Source: an uncultured Collinsella sp. (GTDB taxonomy: Bacteria; Actinomycetota; Coriobacteriia; Coriobacteriales; Coriobacteriaceae). Taken from it: 15,954 nt of DNA. Below the pieces are notes generated by a model, which saw only the letters and a program-made list of their open reading frames with translations, searched no databases and was not told the DNA's origin. Location of the stretch: contig CABVBR010000032.1 in assembly GCA_902496645.1 (NCBI GenBank), positions 1 to 15,954 of the forward strand. The letters are read 5' to 3'. Shown in pieces: positions 1 through 7,817 of this stretch. Made by a program: the position numbers and the translations under genes. How positions within the stretch are numbered: position 1 is the first letter of the stretch; each line of letters begins with the position of its first letter.

Positions 1-226
1 CGTTGCCGCGCCCCGCAGTGCCCGCTTCCCCCGAGAACAATTATCAGTGCAGGTAGACGGGTTGCGCATTTTCGGAAAACCGGGGGATGGTCGACCCACA
101 CGGTTCAAACGTAGTAGATAGGCCGCTTTCGTGGTTCCGCGCCAAAACAGTCTTTTTTGGGCGAAGTGGCAGGTGGTATCCTTGGTAGCTCTGTGCTGCA
201 AACGCACCTTAAACGCAAGGAGTCCC
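1..226. other. Non-coding leader upstream of tex
   Basis: I find no convincing gene here. The tex reading frame extends back to a GTG at 131, but that stretch has no ribosome binding site and reads unlike the family. An extended -10-like TGGTATCCT lies at 174-182, preceded by a T-rich stretch at 153-158 that could serve as a poor -35, so a promoter giving a leader of about 40 nt is possible but weak. No tRNA cloverleaf could be drawn. Confidence 0.5.
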
Positions 227-2374
227 ATGGATCTTATCGCCCAGCTCGCCCGCGAGCTCAACCTTAAGGCCGCCAACATCGAGGCGGCCGTCAAGCTCAT
301 CGACGAGGGCAACACCATTCCCTTTATCTCGCGCTACCGCAAGGAAGCAACGGGCGGCATGGACGACGTCGCTCTGCGCGCACTCGACGAGCGCCTGTCC
401 TACCTGCGCAATCTTGAGCAGCGTAAAGAGGACGTCATCCTGCTCATCGACGCCCAGGGCAAACTCACGCCCGAGCTCGAGCAGCAGATTCGCGAGGCCA
501 CACAGCTCCAGCGTGTCGAGGACCTCTACAAGCCCTACCGCAAAAAGCGCATGACCCGCGCACAGAAGGCCCGCGAAGCCGGCCTGGAGCCGCTCGCCAA
601 CATGATCATCATGCAGGCCTCGGCCAAGGGCAGCGCGCTCGACGCCGCCGCAACATACGTCAACGAGGAGGCCGGCTTCGACACGCCCGAGAAGGCGCTT
701 GCCGGCGCCGCCGACATCGTGGCCGAGACGGTGGCCGAGGATCCCGAGAACGTCGCCGACCTGCGCGCCTTTACGCAAAACACCGCCGATATCGTCGTCG
801 AGGCCACCGACCCCACGGAGAAGACTCCCTACGAGCCCTACTACAACTTTGACGAGCCGCTGCGCCGTATTCCCAACCACCGCGTGCTGGCTATCGACCG
901 CGGTGAGCGCGAGGGCAAGCTCCGCGTGCGCGTGAACGTCGACGGCGCTGCCGCCACGGCACGCCTCGGCAGCCGTTGGCCCCGACGCCAGGGCGTGTTT
1001 GCCCCCATCTTCGATGCTGCCATCGCCGACGGTTACAAGCGCCTCATGGCCCCCTCGCTGGAGCGCGAGGCCCGCGCCAAACTCACCGTTCGCGCCCAAA
1101 CCGAGGCCATCAATGTCTTTGCCAAGAATCTCGAAGGCTTGCTCTCGGCACGCCCCGTGCGCGGCGCCCGCGTGCTCGCGCTCGATCCGGGCTACCGCAC
1201 CGGCTGCAAGGTCGCCGTCATGGACGAGACCGGCAAGCTGCTCGACCACGGCGTGGTCTACCCCACCAAGCCGCGCCACGACGTCGCCGGCACCAAGCGC
1301 GAGCTCGCCCGCCTCGTCAAGAAGGACGGCGTCAACACCATCGTCATCGGCAACGGCACCGCCAGCCGCGAGACCGAGGAAGTCGTCTCGGAGTTCATTG
1401 CCGAGCAGGCGCCCAGCCTTCGCTACACCATCGTCAACGAGGCCGGCGCATCGGTGTACTCCGCCTCCGAGCTCGCCAGCCAGGAATATCCCGACCTGGA
1501 CGTCACCGTGCGCGGTGCCATGAGCCTGGGCCGCCGCCTGCAGGACCCGCTGGCAGAGCTCGTCAAGATTCCGCCCCAGTCCATCGGCGTGGGCCAGTAC
1601 CAGCACGACCTTGACCAGGCCGAACTCTCGCGCACCCTGGGCCACGTGGTGGAAGACGTCGTCAACCGCGTGGGCGTCGACGTCAATACCGCAAGCGCGA
1701 GCCTGCTGGGATACGTATCGGGCATCACGCCGAGCGTGGCCAAGAACATCGTGGCCTACCGCGAGGAAAACGGCGCCTTTACCGATCGCCGCCAGCTCAA
1801 GAAGGTCCCCAAGCTGGGACCCAAGGCATACCTCAACGCCGCAGGCTTCCTGCGCATCAACGGCGGCAAGAACCCGCTCGACGCGACAAGCGTCCACCCC
1901 GAAAGCTACGAGGTGGCCACGTCCGTCCTGGAGCGCGCCGGCGTTCAAGCCAGCGAGCTCAGCCGCGGCGGCGTGCCCGACATCGAGCGCCGCCTGGGCA
2001 GCATCTCGGCGCTGGCAAGCGACCTGGACTGCGGCACCCTCACGCTCATCGACATTGTCAACGAGCTCAAGAAGCCCGGCCGCGACCCGCGCGACGATGC
2101 GCCCGAGGTGGTCTTTAGCCGCTCGGCGCTTTCCATCGACGACCTGGAACCCGGCATGGAGCTCAAGGGCACGGTGCGCAACGTCGTCGACTTTGGCGCG
2201 TTCGTCGACGTGGGCGTGCACCAGGACGGCCTCGTACACATCTCCAAGCTCGCCAACCGCTTTGTCAAGCACCCGAGCGACGTGGTACGCGTCGGCGACA
2301 CGGTAAAGGTGTGGGTCGAAAAGGTCGATCGCGACCGCAAGAAGATCTCGCTCACCATGGTGCAGGGAAAGTAA
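227..2374 (+). CDS. tex: Tex family RNA-binding transcription accessory protein
   Basis: Tex is a cytoplasmic nucleic-acid-binding protein associated with the transcription machinery and RNA quality control. Counting from the chosen ATG (715 aa), the protein has the helical Tex N-terminus (1-190), a YqgF/RNase H-like domain beginning at VLALDPGYRTG (316-326), a helix-hairpin-helix region (about 485-545, with GVDVNTAS and VSGITPSVAKNIV) and a C-terminal S1 RNA-binding domain (641-711, with GTVRNVVDFGAFVDVG and GLVHIS). Length is slightly below the E. coli protein's (about 770 aa). The frame stays open to a GTG at 131, but ATG 227 is preceded by AAGGAG at 217-222 with 4-nt spacing, and MDLIAQLARELNL matches the usual Tex start. 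It stands alone and converges on the transaldolase gene. All expected domains are intact. Confidence 0.95.
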   Translation: MDLIAQLARELNLKAANIEAAVKLIDEGNTIPFISRYRKEATGGMDDVALRALDERLSYLRNLEQRKEDVILLIDAQGKLTPELEQQIREATQLQRVEDLYKPYRKKRMTRAQKAREAGLEPLANMIIMQASAKGSALDAAATYVNEEAGFDTPEKALAGAADIVAETVAEDPENVADLRAFTQNTADIVVEATDPTEKTPYEPYYNFDEPLRRIPNHRVLAIDRGEREGKLRVRVNVDGAAATARLGSRWPRRQGVFAPIFDAAIADGYKRLMAPSLEREARAKLTVRAQTEAINVFAKNLEGLLSARPVRGARVLALDPGYRTGCKVAVMDETGKLLDHGVVYPTKPRHDVAGTKRELARLVKKDGVNTIVIGNGTASRETEEVVSEFIAEQAPSLRYTIVNEAGASVYSASELASQEYPDLDVTVRGAMSLGRRLQDPLAELVKIPPQSIGVGQYQHDLDQAELSRTLGHVVEDVVNRVGVDVNTASASLLGYVSGITPSVAKNIVAYREENGAFTDRRQLKKVPKLGPKAYLNAAGFLRINGGKNPLDATSVHPESYEVATSVLERAGVQASELSRGGVPDIERRLGSISALASDLDCGTLTLIDIVNELKKPGRDPRDDAPEVVFSRSALSIDDLEPGMELKGTVRNVVDFGAFVDVGVHQDGLVHISKLANRFVKHPSDVVRVGDTVKVWVEKVDRDRKKISLTMVQGK

Positions 2375-2411
2375 CAGCCGAGGGCGAACCACCGCTGCCC
2401 ATCGTCGAACT

Positions 2412-2446
2412 TGCAAGTTTTTCCCGCCCAATGGGAAAAACTTGCA
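2412..2446. repeat. Perfect 14-bp inverted repeat after tex
   Basis: Arms 2412-2425 (TGCAAGTTTTTCCC) and 2433-2446 are exact reverse complements around a 7-nt loop. It lies 38 nt after the tex stop in the convergent gap. The right arm is not followed by a T-run, so it is not a textbook intrinsic terminator in either direction. It may still stabilise or end the tex transcript, or be a dispersed palindromic repeat. Confidence 0.7.
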
Positions 2447-2457
2447 GATACCGCAAC

Positions 2458-2492
2458 AAAAATGGTGCCGCCCCATCAAAGAGGCAGCACCA
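2458..2492 (-). terminator. Intrinsic terminator for leftward transcription (transaldolase side)
   Basis: Read leftward, GC-rich arms 2492-2483 (TGGTGCTGCC) and 2472-2463 (GGCGGCACCA) pair with one mismatch around a 10-nt loop, followed directly by five Ts (2462-2458). This is a standard Rho-independent terminator geometry for transcripts arriving from the transaldolase gene, about 145 nt past its stop. Confidence 0.7.
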
Positions 2493-2539
2493 GCCAAGTC
2501 TTATTCAGCTCAGAACCTACTGACAAGCTCGTGTCGGCA

Positions 2540-2606
2540 GCCCCGGCCTTTCCTTTGCCTAGCGCGACCCTCGCGGAGCGCGTGAGCGATAGGGAAAGGC
2601 CGGGGC
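2540..2606. repeat. Long GC-rich hairpin in transaldolase 3' region
   Basis: Arms 2540-2553 (GCCCCGGCCTTTCC) and 2593-2606 are perfect complements, enclosing a 39-nt GC-rich interior that can itself fold (GCGC segments). It lies about 30 nt past the transaldolase stop and before the terminator at 2458-2492, so it would be part of that mRNA's 3' untranslated region. No T-run follows on either strand. Confidence 0.6.
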
Positions 2607-2636
2607 GAACAACCCGCGGCGCAGCCAGTGTTCGCG

Positions 2637-3341
2637 TTACGGCAGAATATGGAAGCCCAAAGCGGCGATATCTTTGGCAAAACCGCGCACGGTATCGAGC
2701 GAAACCTCGTACGGGTCACGGCCGATGTTCTTACGCTTGGCCAGGATGCTGTTTGGCACCGTGATAATCTGGCAACCGCAGGCCTCGGCCTGGTAAATGT
2801 TGATGAGCTCGCGCGTGGACGCCCACAGGACCTCGCAGTTGGGCTTGACGGCGGCCTTCTTGACCGACTCCGTCATAAATGGAATGGGATCGACGCCGGT
2901 GTCGGCGATGCGGCCGGCAAAGAGCGAGATGATGGACGGCGTCTCGGCGTCAACAGCCTCGACCATCTCGTCGACCTGCGTAGGCGTAAAGATGGTGGTG
3001 ACGTTGACCTTGATGCCGTCGGTCGAAAGCTTGCGGACCAGCTCGGCGGTTGACTCGCCCTTGGTGGTCACGCACGGGATCTTGACGTAGACGTTCTCGG
3101 CCCAAGTAGTGATCTCGCGGGCCTCAACCTCCATGGTCTCGACGTCGTCGGCAAAGACCTCAAACGAGACGGAAACGTCGGTGATGTGGGCCAGGACCTC
3201 TTTGGCAAACGCACGGTAATCCGTCACGCCGCCCTTCTTCATAAGGGACGGGTTGGTCGTGAAACCCTGAACGTTGCCGTTCTCGTACATGTCGAGCATG
3301 CCCTCGAGGTTTGCACCGTCAGCGAACACCTTGATTGCCAT
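2637..3341 (-). CDS. Transaldolase-family protein (small TalC/FSA-like)
   Basis: A small (234 aa) class I aldolase-type enzyme of the transaldolase family, expected to form a Schiff base with sugar phosphates in the non-oxidative pentose phosphate pathway. Visible motifs are the N-terminal KVFADGANLEGM, the substrate loop GFTTNPSLM (27-34), the Schiff-base lysine K87 in VYVKIP, VNVTTIFTPTQ (112-122), SLFAGRIADTGVDP (139-152) and VLWASTRE (171-178). E61 in SFEVFADD stands where E. coli FSA has Gln59 and transaldolases have Glu, which favours transaldolase over fructose-6-phosphate aldolase activity. The frame opens upstream, but ATG 3341 has AGGA about 9 nt before it and matches the family start. 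The HAD phosphatase gene lies 193 bp upstream on the same strand with no terminator seen between, so co-transcription is possible. Confidence 0.9.
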   Translation of the reverse strand: MAIKVFADGANLEGMLDMYENGNVQGFTTNPSLMKKGGVTDYRAFAKEVLAHITDVSVSFEVFADDVETMEVEAREITTWAENVYVKIPCVTTKGESTAELVRKLSTDGIKVNVTTIFTPTQVDEMVEAVDAETPSIISLFAGRIADTGVDPIPFMTESVKKAAVKPNCEVLWASTRELINIYQAEACGCQIITVPNSILAKRKNIGRDPYEVSLDTVRGFAKDIAALGFHILP

Positions 3342-3377
3342 CTGCCTGATTCCTTTCGTTTGCACACGGCCGATAAA

Positions 3378-3406
3378 CTGCTAAACACTTTACCTACGTT
3401 TATCAA
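3378..3406 (-). promoter_or_regulatory. Candidate promoter for the transaldolase gene
   Basis: On the minus strand a -35-like TTGATA (3406-3401) and a weak -10-like TAGCAG (3383-3378) are separated by 17 nt. They would start transcription about 30 nt before the ATG at 3341. The -10 match is poor, so this is only a suggestion. Confidence 0.3.
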
Positions 3407-3534
3407 GGCGTGAGCTGCGGTTTTTTATCTTCTCGGCGAACGGTATAAACACCTCAGTGTTTGGATTGATAAATCGATTGAGCATGCAAAAGCAAAGAGT
3501 CGCAGTTTGAGCAAACGTCAGAACGCGGGATTCA

Positions 3535-4362
3535 TTAGATGAGGCCGAAGTGCTGCATCGCTGTGACGGTACCGTCGTGTGCGACATCGTCGGTCACGTA
3601 GTCGGCGAGCGCCTTGACCTCGGGCATGGCGTTGCCCATGGCGACAGCCGTCTCGACGGCAGCGAGCATGCCCAGGTCGTTGCCCGAATCGCCAAAGCCA
3701 AAGGTGCGCGCATTTCCCTCGCGGCCCAGATACGTCAGCGCTCGCGCCATGCCCACGCCCTTGTTGATGCCCTTGGGGCTCAGCTCGCGATTCTGGCCAC
3801 CGGTGTTGCAGGCCTCAAAATAGCGCTCGATAAAGCCGTCATCGTTGGCTACGCGAGCCAAACTGGGCACATTGAGGCATACCTTGCCCACGCGCATACT
3901 GCCGTCGACGCGCATTTCCTCGGCGCCGTGCACCACAGAAGTGCCGATCAGAGACGACTGCTCAACACCCGCGGGTTCCAGGGCAAAAGTAGCAACGTTG
4001 GTCTCGAAAAAGGCCTCAATCCCTGCCGCGGCCATACGGCGTGCAAGCTCCTCGACAACGTCCTCGTCAAAGCAGTCCTCGTGTACCACGCGGCCCTCGA
4101 CCTCGAGCGTGGCTCCCGCCATGGCAACGACACCCGCAGGCTCCAAAGCACGCAGGCCATCGGCAATCAGCCACAAGGGACGACCCGTGCAGATAAATGC
4201 TTGGTGGCCCGCATTGCGCAGACGACCAAATGCATCGACAACGGCCTTCGACGGGTGGACCGCATTGAAATCCTTATCGGTCATATCGTCGGGATCGAAC
4301 GACGTCAGCGTGCCGTCCACGTCAAAAAAGAGCACAGCGGGTTCGGGACACGCATCAATCAT
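3535..4362 (-). CDS. HAD-superfamily, Cof-type phosphatase
   Basis: A 275-aa haloacid-dehalogenase-type phosphatase, probably acting on a sugar phosphate or other small phosphorylated metabolite in the cytoplasm. The four HAD signatures are present: motif I FFDVDGTL with nucleophile D14 and acid/base D16, motif II CTGRP with T59, motif III lysine K201 in KGINKGVGMA, and motif IV GFGDSGNDLGML with D225 and D229. The stretch between motifs II and III (about 70-190) is the size of the C2 cap of the Cof/YbiV class. The frame continues upstream, but ATG 4362 has AAGGAA (4373-4368) with 5-nt spacing and puts DxDGT at the expected distance. It is divergent from the rRNA methyltransferase gene and upstream of the transaldolase on the same strand. 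The substrate cannot be told from sequence. Confidence 0.9.
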   Translation of the reverse strand: MIDACPEPAVLFFDVDGTLTSFDPDDMTDKDFNAVHPSKAVVDAFGRLRNAGHQAFICTGRPLWLIADGLRALEPAGVVAMAGATLEVEGRVVHEDCFDEDVVEELARRMAAAGIEAFFETNVATFALEPAGVEQSSLIGTSVVHGAEEMRVDGSMRVGKVCLNVPSLARVANDDGFIERYFEACNTGGQNRELSPKGINKGVGMARALTYLGREGNARTFGFGDSGNDLGMLAAVETAVAMGNAMPEVKALADYVTDDVAHDGTVTAMQHFGLI

Positions 4363-4404
4363 ATGGGTTCCTTTCGAGGATAAGGGCAAACGAAGCATCC
4401 ATCA

Positions 4405-4410
4405 TATAAT
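4405..4410 (+). promoter_or_regulatory. Consensus -10 box for the rRNA methyltransferase gene
   Basis: A perfect TATAAT at 4405-4410 lies 28 bases before the ATG at 4438, in the 75-bp gap between divergent genes. No good -35 is visible at 16-18 bp upstream. The surrounding CATATAATG also reads CATTATATG on the other strand, so a leftward promoter for the HAD gene could overlap it. Confidence 0.5.
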
Positions 4411-4437
4411 GAAGCGACGCAACCAGAGAGGTCACCC

Positions 4438-7005
4438 ATGGAATTTTACGCAAGCTGCCCCGAGGGCTTTGAGTCCGCACTCGCCGATGAGCTTAAACGC
4501 CTCGGGCTTTCGCATGTCCGCCGCCTGAAGGGCCGCGCTACGTTTGAGGGCGAGCTTGAGCAGGGCTATCGCGCGTGCCTGTGGTCGCGCCTGGCCAGCC
4601 GCGTGTTCGTGGTGCTTGGGCGCTTTGAGGCGCAAGATGCCGATGAACTTTACGATAGCGTTTACGACATCGCCTGGGAGGGCATTGTTCGCCCCGGCGC
4701 CACCATCGCCATCACCGCCCGCGGCGTGACCGAGCAGCTGCGCAACACGCGCTTCTCGGCCCTGCGCGCCAAGGACGCGCTGTGCGACCGTCTGGCCGAG
4801 ACCACGGGCCGTCGCGCCGATGTCGACGTTGCCGATCCCGACGTTCACCTGCTGCTTTCGCTGCGCCAGCGTCGCGCGAGCATCAGCCTGGACCTTTCGG
4901 GCGATCCGCTGTTCAAACGCCTGCCGCCCGCAGCGACCCGCGCCGGCGAGGGCTCACACGTGCTGCGCCCCGACTACGCCGCTCTGGTGCTGGCGCAGGT
5001 CGGCTGGACCGCGCTGTGCGAGCGCGAGCTGACGGCCGACGATTACGAGAACGAAGCCCTGCCCACGCTGGTCGACGCCTCGTGCGCCGGCGGCGGTCTG
5101 CTGCTGGAGGCCGTGAATATCCTGACCGACCGCGCCCCGGGCGCCGCACGCGAGCGCTGGGGCTTTGAGGGCTGGCAGCTGCACGACACCGCTCTGTGGG
5201 AGCAGCTGCTTGCCGAGGCACGCGAGCGCGAGGCGGCAGCACGCGAGCGCCAGGCACGCATCGTGGCCGTGGATGTTGACCCCGCCGCCCGCAAGACCGC
5301 TGAGTGCATGGTCAAGTGCGCCGGCTACAAGCGCTTTGTCGATTTTTGCGCCGCCAAGTCCGCCACCGTGCTGGACCACGCGGGCACCGTCGCCGGTGCC
5401 GCCGTGGTCGCAGATACGACCGAGACACCGCTTTCGCTCATGCACGACGCCATGACGCTGGTCGGCGAGCTGCGCCGCGCGCCCGAGCTTGCCGCGGCGC
5501 CGGTCGCCGCGCTCACCCGCGACGGATTGCTGGCCCGCGCGCTCCACGCCGAGCCCGAGCGCTCGATCGCCGTCATGCCCAACAACGAAGAGGCGACCGT
5601 CGAAGTCTGGCCTTCGCTCGACCACGCCGCCGCAGCGTTTGAGGCTTCGACCAGTGCGGATGCCGAGGCCGAGGTCACGGATGCCGACGAAGTCAACGAC
5701 AACGCCGCCGGCACCCCTATGCCCGAGCCTGCCGCCATGCTCGACCTGGGCGACGGCAAGCCGCTGCCCGTGCTCATCCCCGAGTCGGAGCAGTTCGCCA
5801 ACCGCCTGCGCAAGAATGCCCGTCTGCGTCGCAAGTGGGCCAAACGCGAGGGCGTTACCTGCTACCGCGTCTACGATGCCGACCTGCCCGATTACTCCGC
5901 CGCCATCGATCTGTACGAGGGCTGCCCGCAGACGCCGGGCCGCTGGCTCGTCATCGCCGAATACGCCGCGCCCAAGACCATCGACCCCGCACTGGCCCAG
6001 GCCCGCATGCTCGATATTCTGGCCATCGCGCCGCGTATCCTGGATGTTCCGGCCGAGCATGTGCACGCCAAGGCCCGCATGCGTTCGCGCGGCGGCTCGC
6101 AGTACGGCAAGCAGGGTGCCGGCAAGGGCGGCTCGGGCGAGCGCGCCAATATCGCACGCCGGCGTCTGCCGCTCATCGAAGAGGGCGGCCTTACCTTTGC
6201 CGTCAACTTTGACGACTACCTGGACGTCGGCATCTTCCTGGATCACCGCGTCACCCGCAACCTAGTGCGCGAGCACGCCAAGCAGGCGCGCCGCTTCCTC
6301 AACCTGTTTGCCTACACCGGCACTGCCACCTGCTACGCGGCCGATGGCGGCGTCGAGGAGACCGTGACGGTCGACCTCTCCAACACTTATCTGGACTGGG
6401 CCGAGCGCAATATGCGCCAGAACGGCTTTGTGGGGCCTCAGCATCATTTTGTGCGCGACGACGTGCTCGCTTGGATTCGCGACCAGCGCCAGACGCGCAA
6501 CCGCTGGGACCTGATCTTCGTCGACCCGCCCACGTTCTCGAACTCGTCCAAGATGGGCCGCCGCACCTGGGATGTCCAGCGCGACCATGTTGAGCTTTTG
6601 GCCGGCGTATCGCGCCTGCTCGCGCAGGGCGGCCATGCCATCTTTAGCTGCAATCTGCGCGGCTTCCGCCCCGAAACGCGCAAGCTCGCGCGCGCGGGCG
6701 TGGTGCTGGAGGACATTACGGCGCAGACCATCCCCGAGGACTTCGCGCGCAATCAGAAGGTGCATCATTGCTATATCGTGCGCCGCCTGCCCATCGAGGA
6801 CGCCATGGCCGAGGTCGGCTTTAGCGCCGAGGAAATTGCCGAGCGAACCGAGGAGCTGCGTAACCCCGAGGCCCGCAAGCCTCGCGCGGCAGCGCCCGCG
6901 CACGCGCAGGCAGGAGACCGAGGTCCACGCGGCGACGGCAAGCCCTCCCCCGCCGGCAAGCCCAAAAAGAAAAAGTTCTACGCCAGCAAGCCCAAGGGCA
7001 AATAA
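4438..7005 (+). CDS. rlmL: RlmKL-like 23S rRNA methyltransferase, first catalytic half degenerate
   Basis: An 855-aa relative of E. coli RlmKL (about 700 aa), which makes m2G2445 with its N-terminal half and m7G2069 with its C-terminal half. Regions seen are a THUMP-type N-terminus (1-150), an RlmL-type SAM domain (about 175-345) with motif I reading DASCAGGG (213-220), an Ala/Glu/Asp-rich insert (385-450), and an RlmK half starting near NRLRKN (455). The RlmK half contains FLNLFAYTGTATCYAA (620-635), VDLSNTYLDWAERN (645-658) and the catalytic-type DPPTFSNS (696-703). Residues 810-855 form a basic, low-complexity tail ending in KPKKKKFYASKPKGK. The NPPYG motif expected in the RlmL half is not visible; the matching place reads VVADTTETP (323-331). 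The RlmK half looks intact. GAGAGGT (4426-4432) sits 5 nt before ATG 4438, and TATAAT lies upstream. Confidence 0.9.
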   Translation: MEFYASCPEGFESALADELKRLGLSHVRRLKGRATFEGELEQGYRACLWSRLASRVFVVLGRFEAQDADELYDSVYDIAWEGIVRPGATIAITARGVTEQLRNTRFSALRAKDALCDRLAETTGRRADVDVADPDVHLLLSLRQRRASISLDLSGDPLFKRLPPAATRAGEGSHVLRPDYAALVLAQVGWTALCERELTADDYENEALPTLVDASCAGGGLLLEAVNILTDRAPGAARERWGFEGWQLHDTALWEQLLAEAREREAAARERQARIVAVDVDPAARKTAECMVKCAGYKRFVDFCAAKSATVLDHAGTVAGAAVVADTTETPLSLMHDAMTLVGELRRAPELAAAPVAALTRDGLLARALHAEPERSIAVMPNNEEATVEVWPSLDHAAAAFEASTSADAEAEVTDADEVNDNAAGTPMPEPAAMLDLGDGKPLPVLIPESEQFANRLRKNARLRRKWAKREGVTCYRVYDADLPDYSAAIDLYEGCPQTPGRWLVIAEYAAPKTIDPALAQARMLDILAIAPRILDVPAEHVHAKARMRSRGGSQYGKQGAGKGGSGERANIARRRLPLIEEGGLTFAVNFDDYLDVGIFLDHRVTRNLVREHAKQARRFLNLFAYTGTATCYAADGGVEETVTVDLSNTYLDWAERNMRQNGFVGPQHHFVRDDVLAWIRDQRQTRNRWDLIFVDPPTFSNSSKMGRRTWDVQRDHVELLAGVSRLLAQGGHAIFSCNLRGFRPETRKLARAGVVLEDITAQTIPEDFARNQKVHHCYIVRRLPIEDAMAEVGFSAEEIAERTEELRNPEARKPRAAAPAHAQAGDRGPRGDGKPSPAGKPKKKKFYASKPKGK

Positions 7006-7009
7006 CAAA

Positions 7010-7074
7010 GTTGCGGTGGAATAGTTCCTAAAAATGCCTGGTAAAGGACCAAACAGGAACTATTTCACCGCAAC
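7010..7074. repeat. Long inverted repeat between convergent rlmL-like and kdpE genes
   Basis: Arms 7010-7029 and 7055-7074 (beginning GTTGCGGTGG on the left) are complementary over 20 bp with one G-T wobble; the flanking A7009/T7075 adds another pair. The 25-nt centre is A-rich. The repeat starts 4 nt after the methyltransferase stop and ends 25 nt from the kdpE stop, so both mRNAs would carry it at their 3' ends. No T-run follows, so it is probably a transcript-end stabiliser or dispersed repeat rather than a classical terminator. Confidence 0.75.
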
Positions 7075-7099
7075 TCATATTGGGATGGTGGTTGGCGAT

Positions 7100-7813
7100 C
7101 TAGCCTTGGGTGACCAGGCGATAGCCGATACCCACGTGCGTTTGGATATAGCGCGGGTGTGCGGGGTCGGACTCGATCTTTTTGCGCAGCGTGCCCATAA
7201 AGACACGCAGGCTCGCCAGGTCACTCTTAGTTGCCGTGCCCCAAATCTCGTGCAGGATAAACTGGTGCGTCAGCACTTTGTCGGCGTTATGCGCCAGCAG
7301 GCATAGCAGTTTGTACTCGATCGGCGTCAGATGCAGCTCCTCGCCATCCATCGTGGCGATGCCGGCGTCAAAATCGATATGCAGCTCACCGGTATCAAAC
7401 GAACCCTCAGAGACAACGCCGCCCGTCTGCGCATACGAAAGACGCCTGAGCGTCGTGCGAATGCGCGCGAGCAGCTCCTCGACCGAAAAGGGCTTGGTCA
7501 GGTAGTCGTCGGCGCCGGCATCGAGCGCGCGAATCTTGTCCGCATCCTCGCTGCGCGCCGAGACCACAATAATCGGCATGCCCGACCATGTGCGCACCGA
7601 CTCCACCACCTTGACGCCGTCCATATCGGGCAGGCCCAGATCGAGCAGCACGATGCTCGGCGTCTGCGATGAGGCGGCGGCGATGGCGGCATGGGCGGTC
7701 TCCACGGCCATATGGCGCAAGCCGTGCGCCTCGAGCGCGGCAACGATTAAGTTGCGAACGGCGGGGTCGTCCTCAACGACCAAAATGAGCGGTTTTACGG
7801 CAGAGTTCGGCAC
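7100..7813 (-). CDS. kdpE: KdpE-type OmpR-family response regulator
   Basis: A 237-aa cytoplasmic DNA-binding regulator, phosphorylated by the adjacent sensor kinase. The receiver domain (7-122) has the acidic pair D15/D16 in LVVEDD, phospho-acceptor D58 in LLDLGLPDMDG, S85 in VVSARSE and K107 in LTKPFS. The OmpR-type winged helix follows (about 137-233), with LTPIEYKLLCLLAHNADKV and a C-terminal YIQTHVGIGYRL hairpin, all very KdpE-like. The chosen start is a GTG at 7813: AAGGAG (7826-7821) lies 7 nt before it, it is 4 nt past the kdpD stop, and it places KPLILVVEDD at the family position. In-frame upstream ATGs would lie inside kdpD and lack such a site. Translational coupling to kdpD is likely. 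Its usual target, kdpFABC, is not in the window; kup is. Confidence 0.93.
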   Translation of the reverse strand: MPNSAVKPLILVVEDDPAVRNLIVAALEAHGLRHMAVETAHAAIAAASSQTPSIVLLDLGLPDMDGVKVVESVRTWSGMPIIVVSARSEDADKIRALDAGADDYLTKPFSVEELLARIRTTLRRLSYAQTGGVVSEGSFDTGELHIDFDAGIATMDGEELHLTPIEYKLLCLLAHNADKVLTHQFILHEIWGTATKSDLASLRVFMGTLRKKIESDPAHPRYIQTHVGIGYRLVTQG

Positions 7814-7817
7814 GGCG

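Noticed and set aside
171..210. tRNA-like or hairpin element before tex
   Set aside because: Short GTGC/GCAC and GGTG/CACC pairings exist, but no cloverleaf, T-loop or acceptor stem can be drawn.
209..2497. 762-aa open frame on the minus strand opposite tex
   Set aside because: It lacks recognisable domains, is Ala/Gly/Val/His-rich as expected for the complement of G+C-rich codons, and lies over an intact Tex gene with a good start site.
4954..6246. 430-aa minus-strand frame opposite the methyltransferase gene
   Set aside because: Composition is that of an antisense shadow; the plus-strand frame matches RlmKL along its length.
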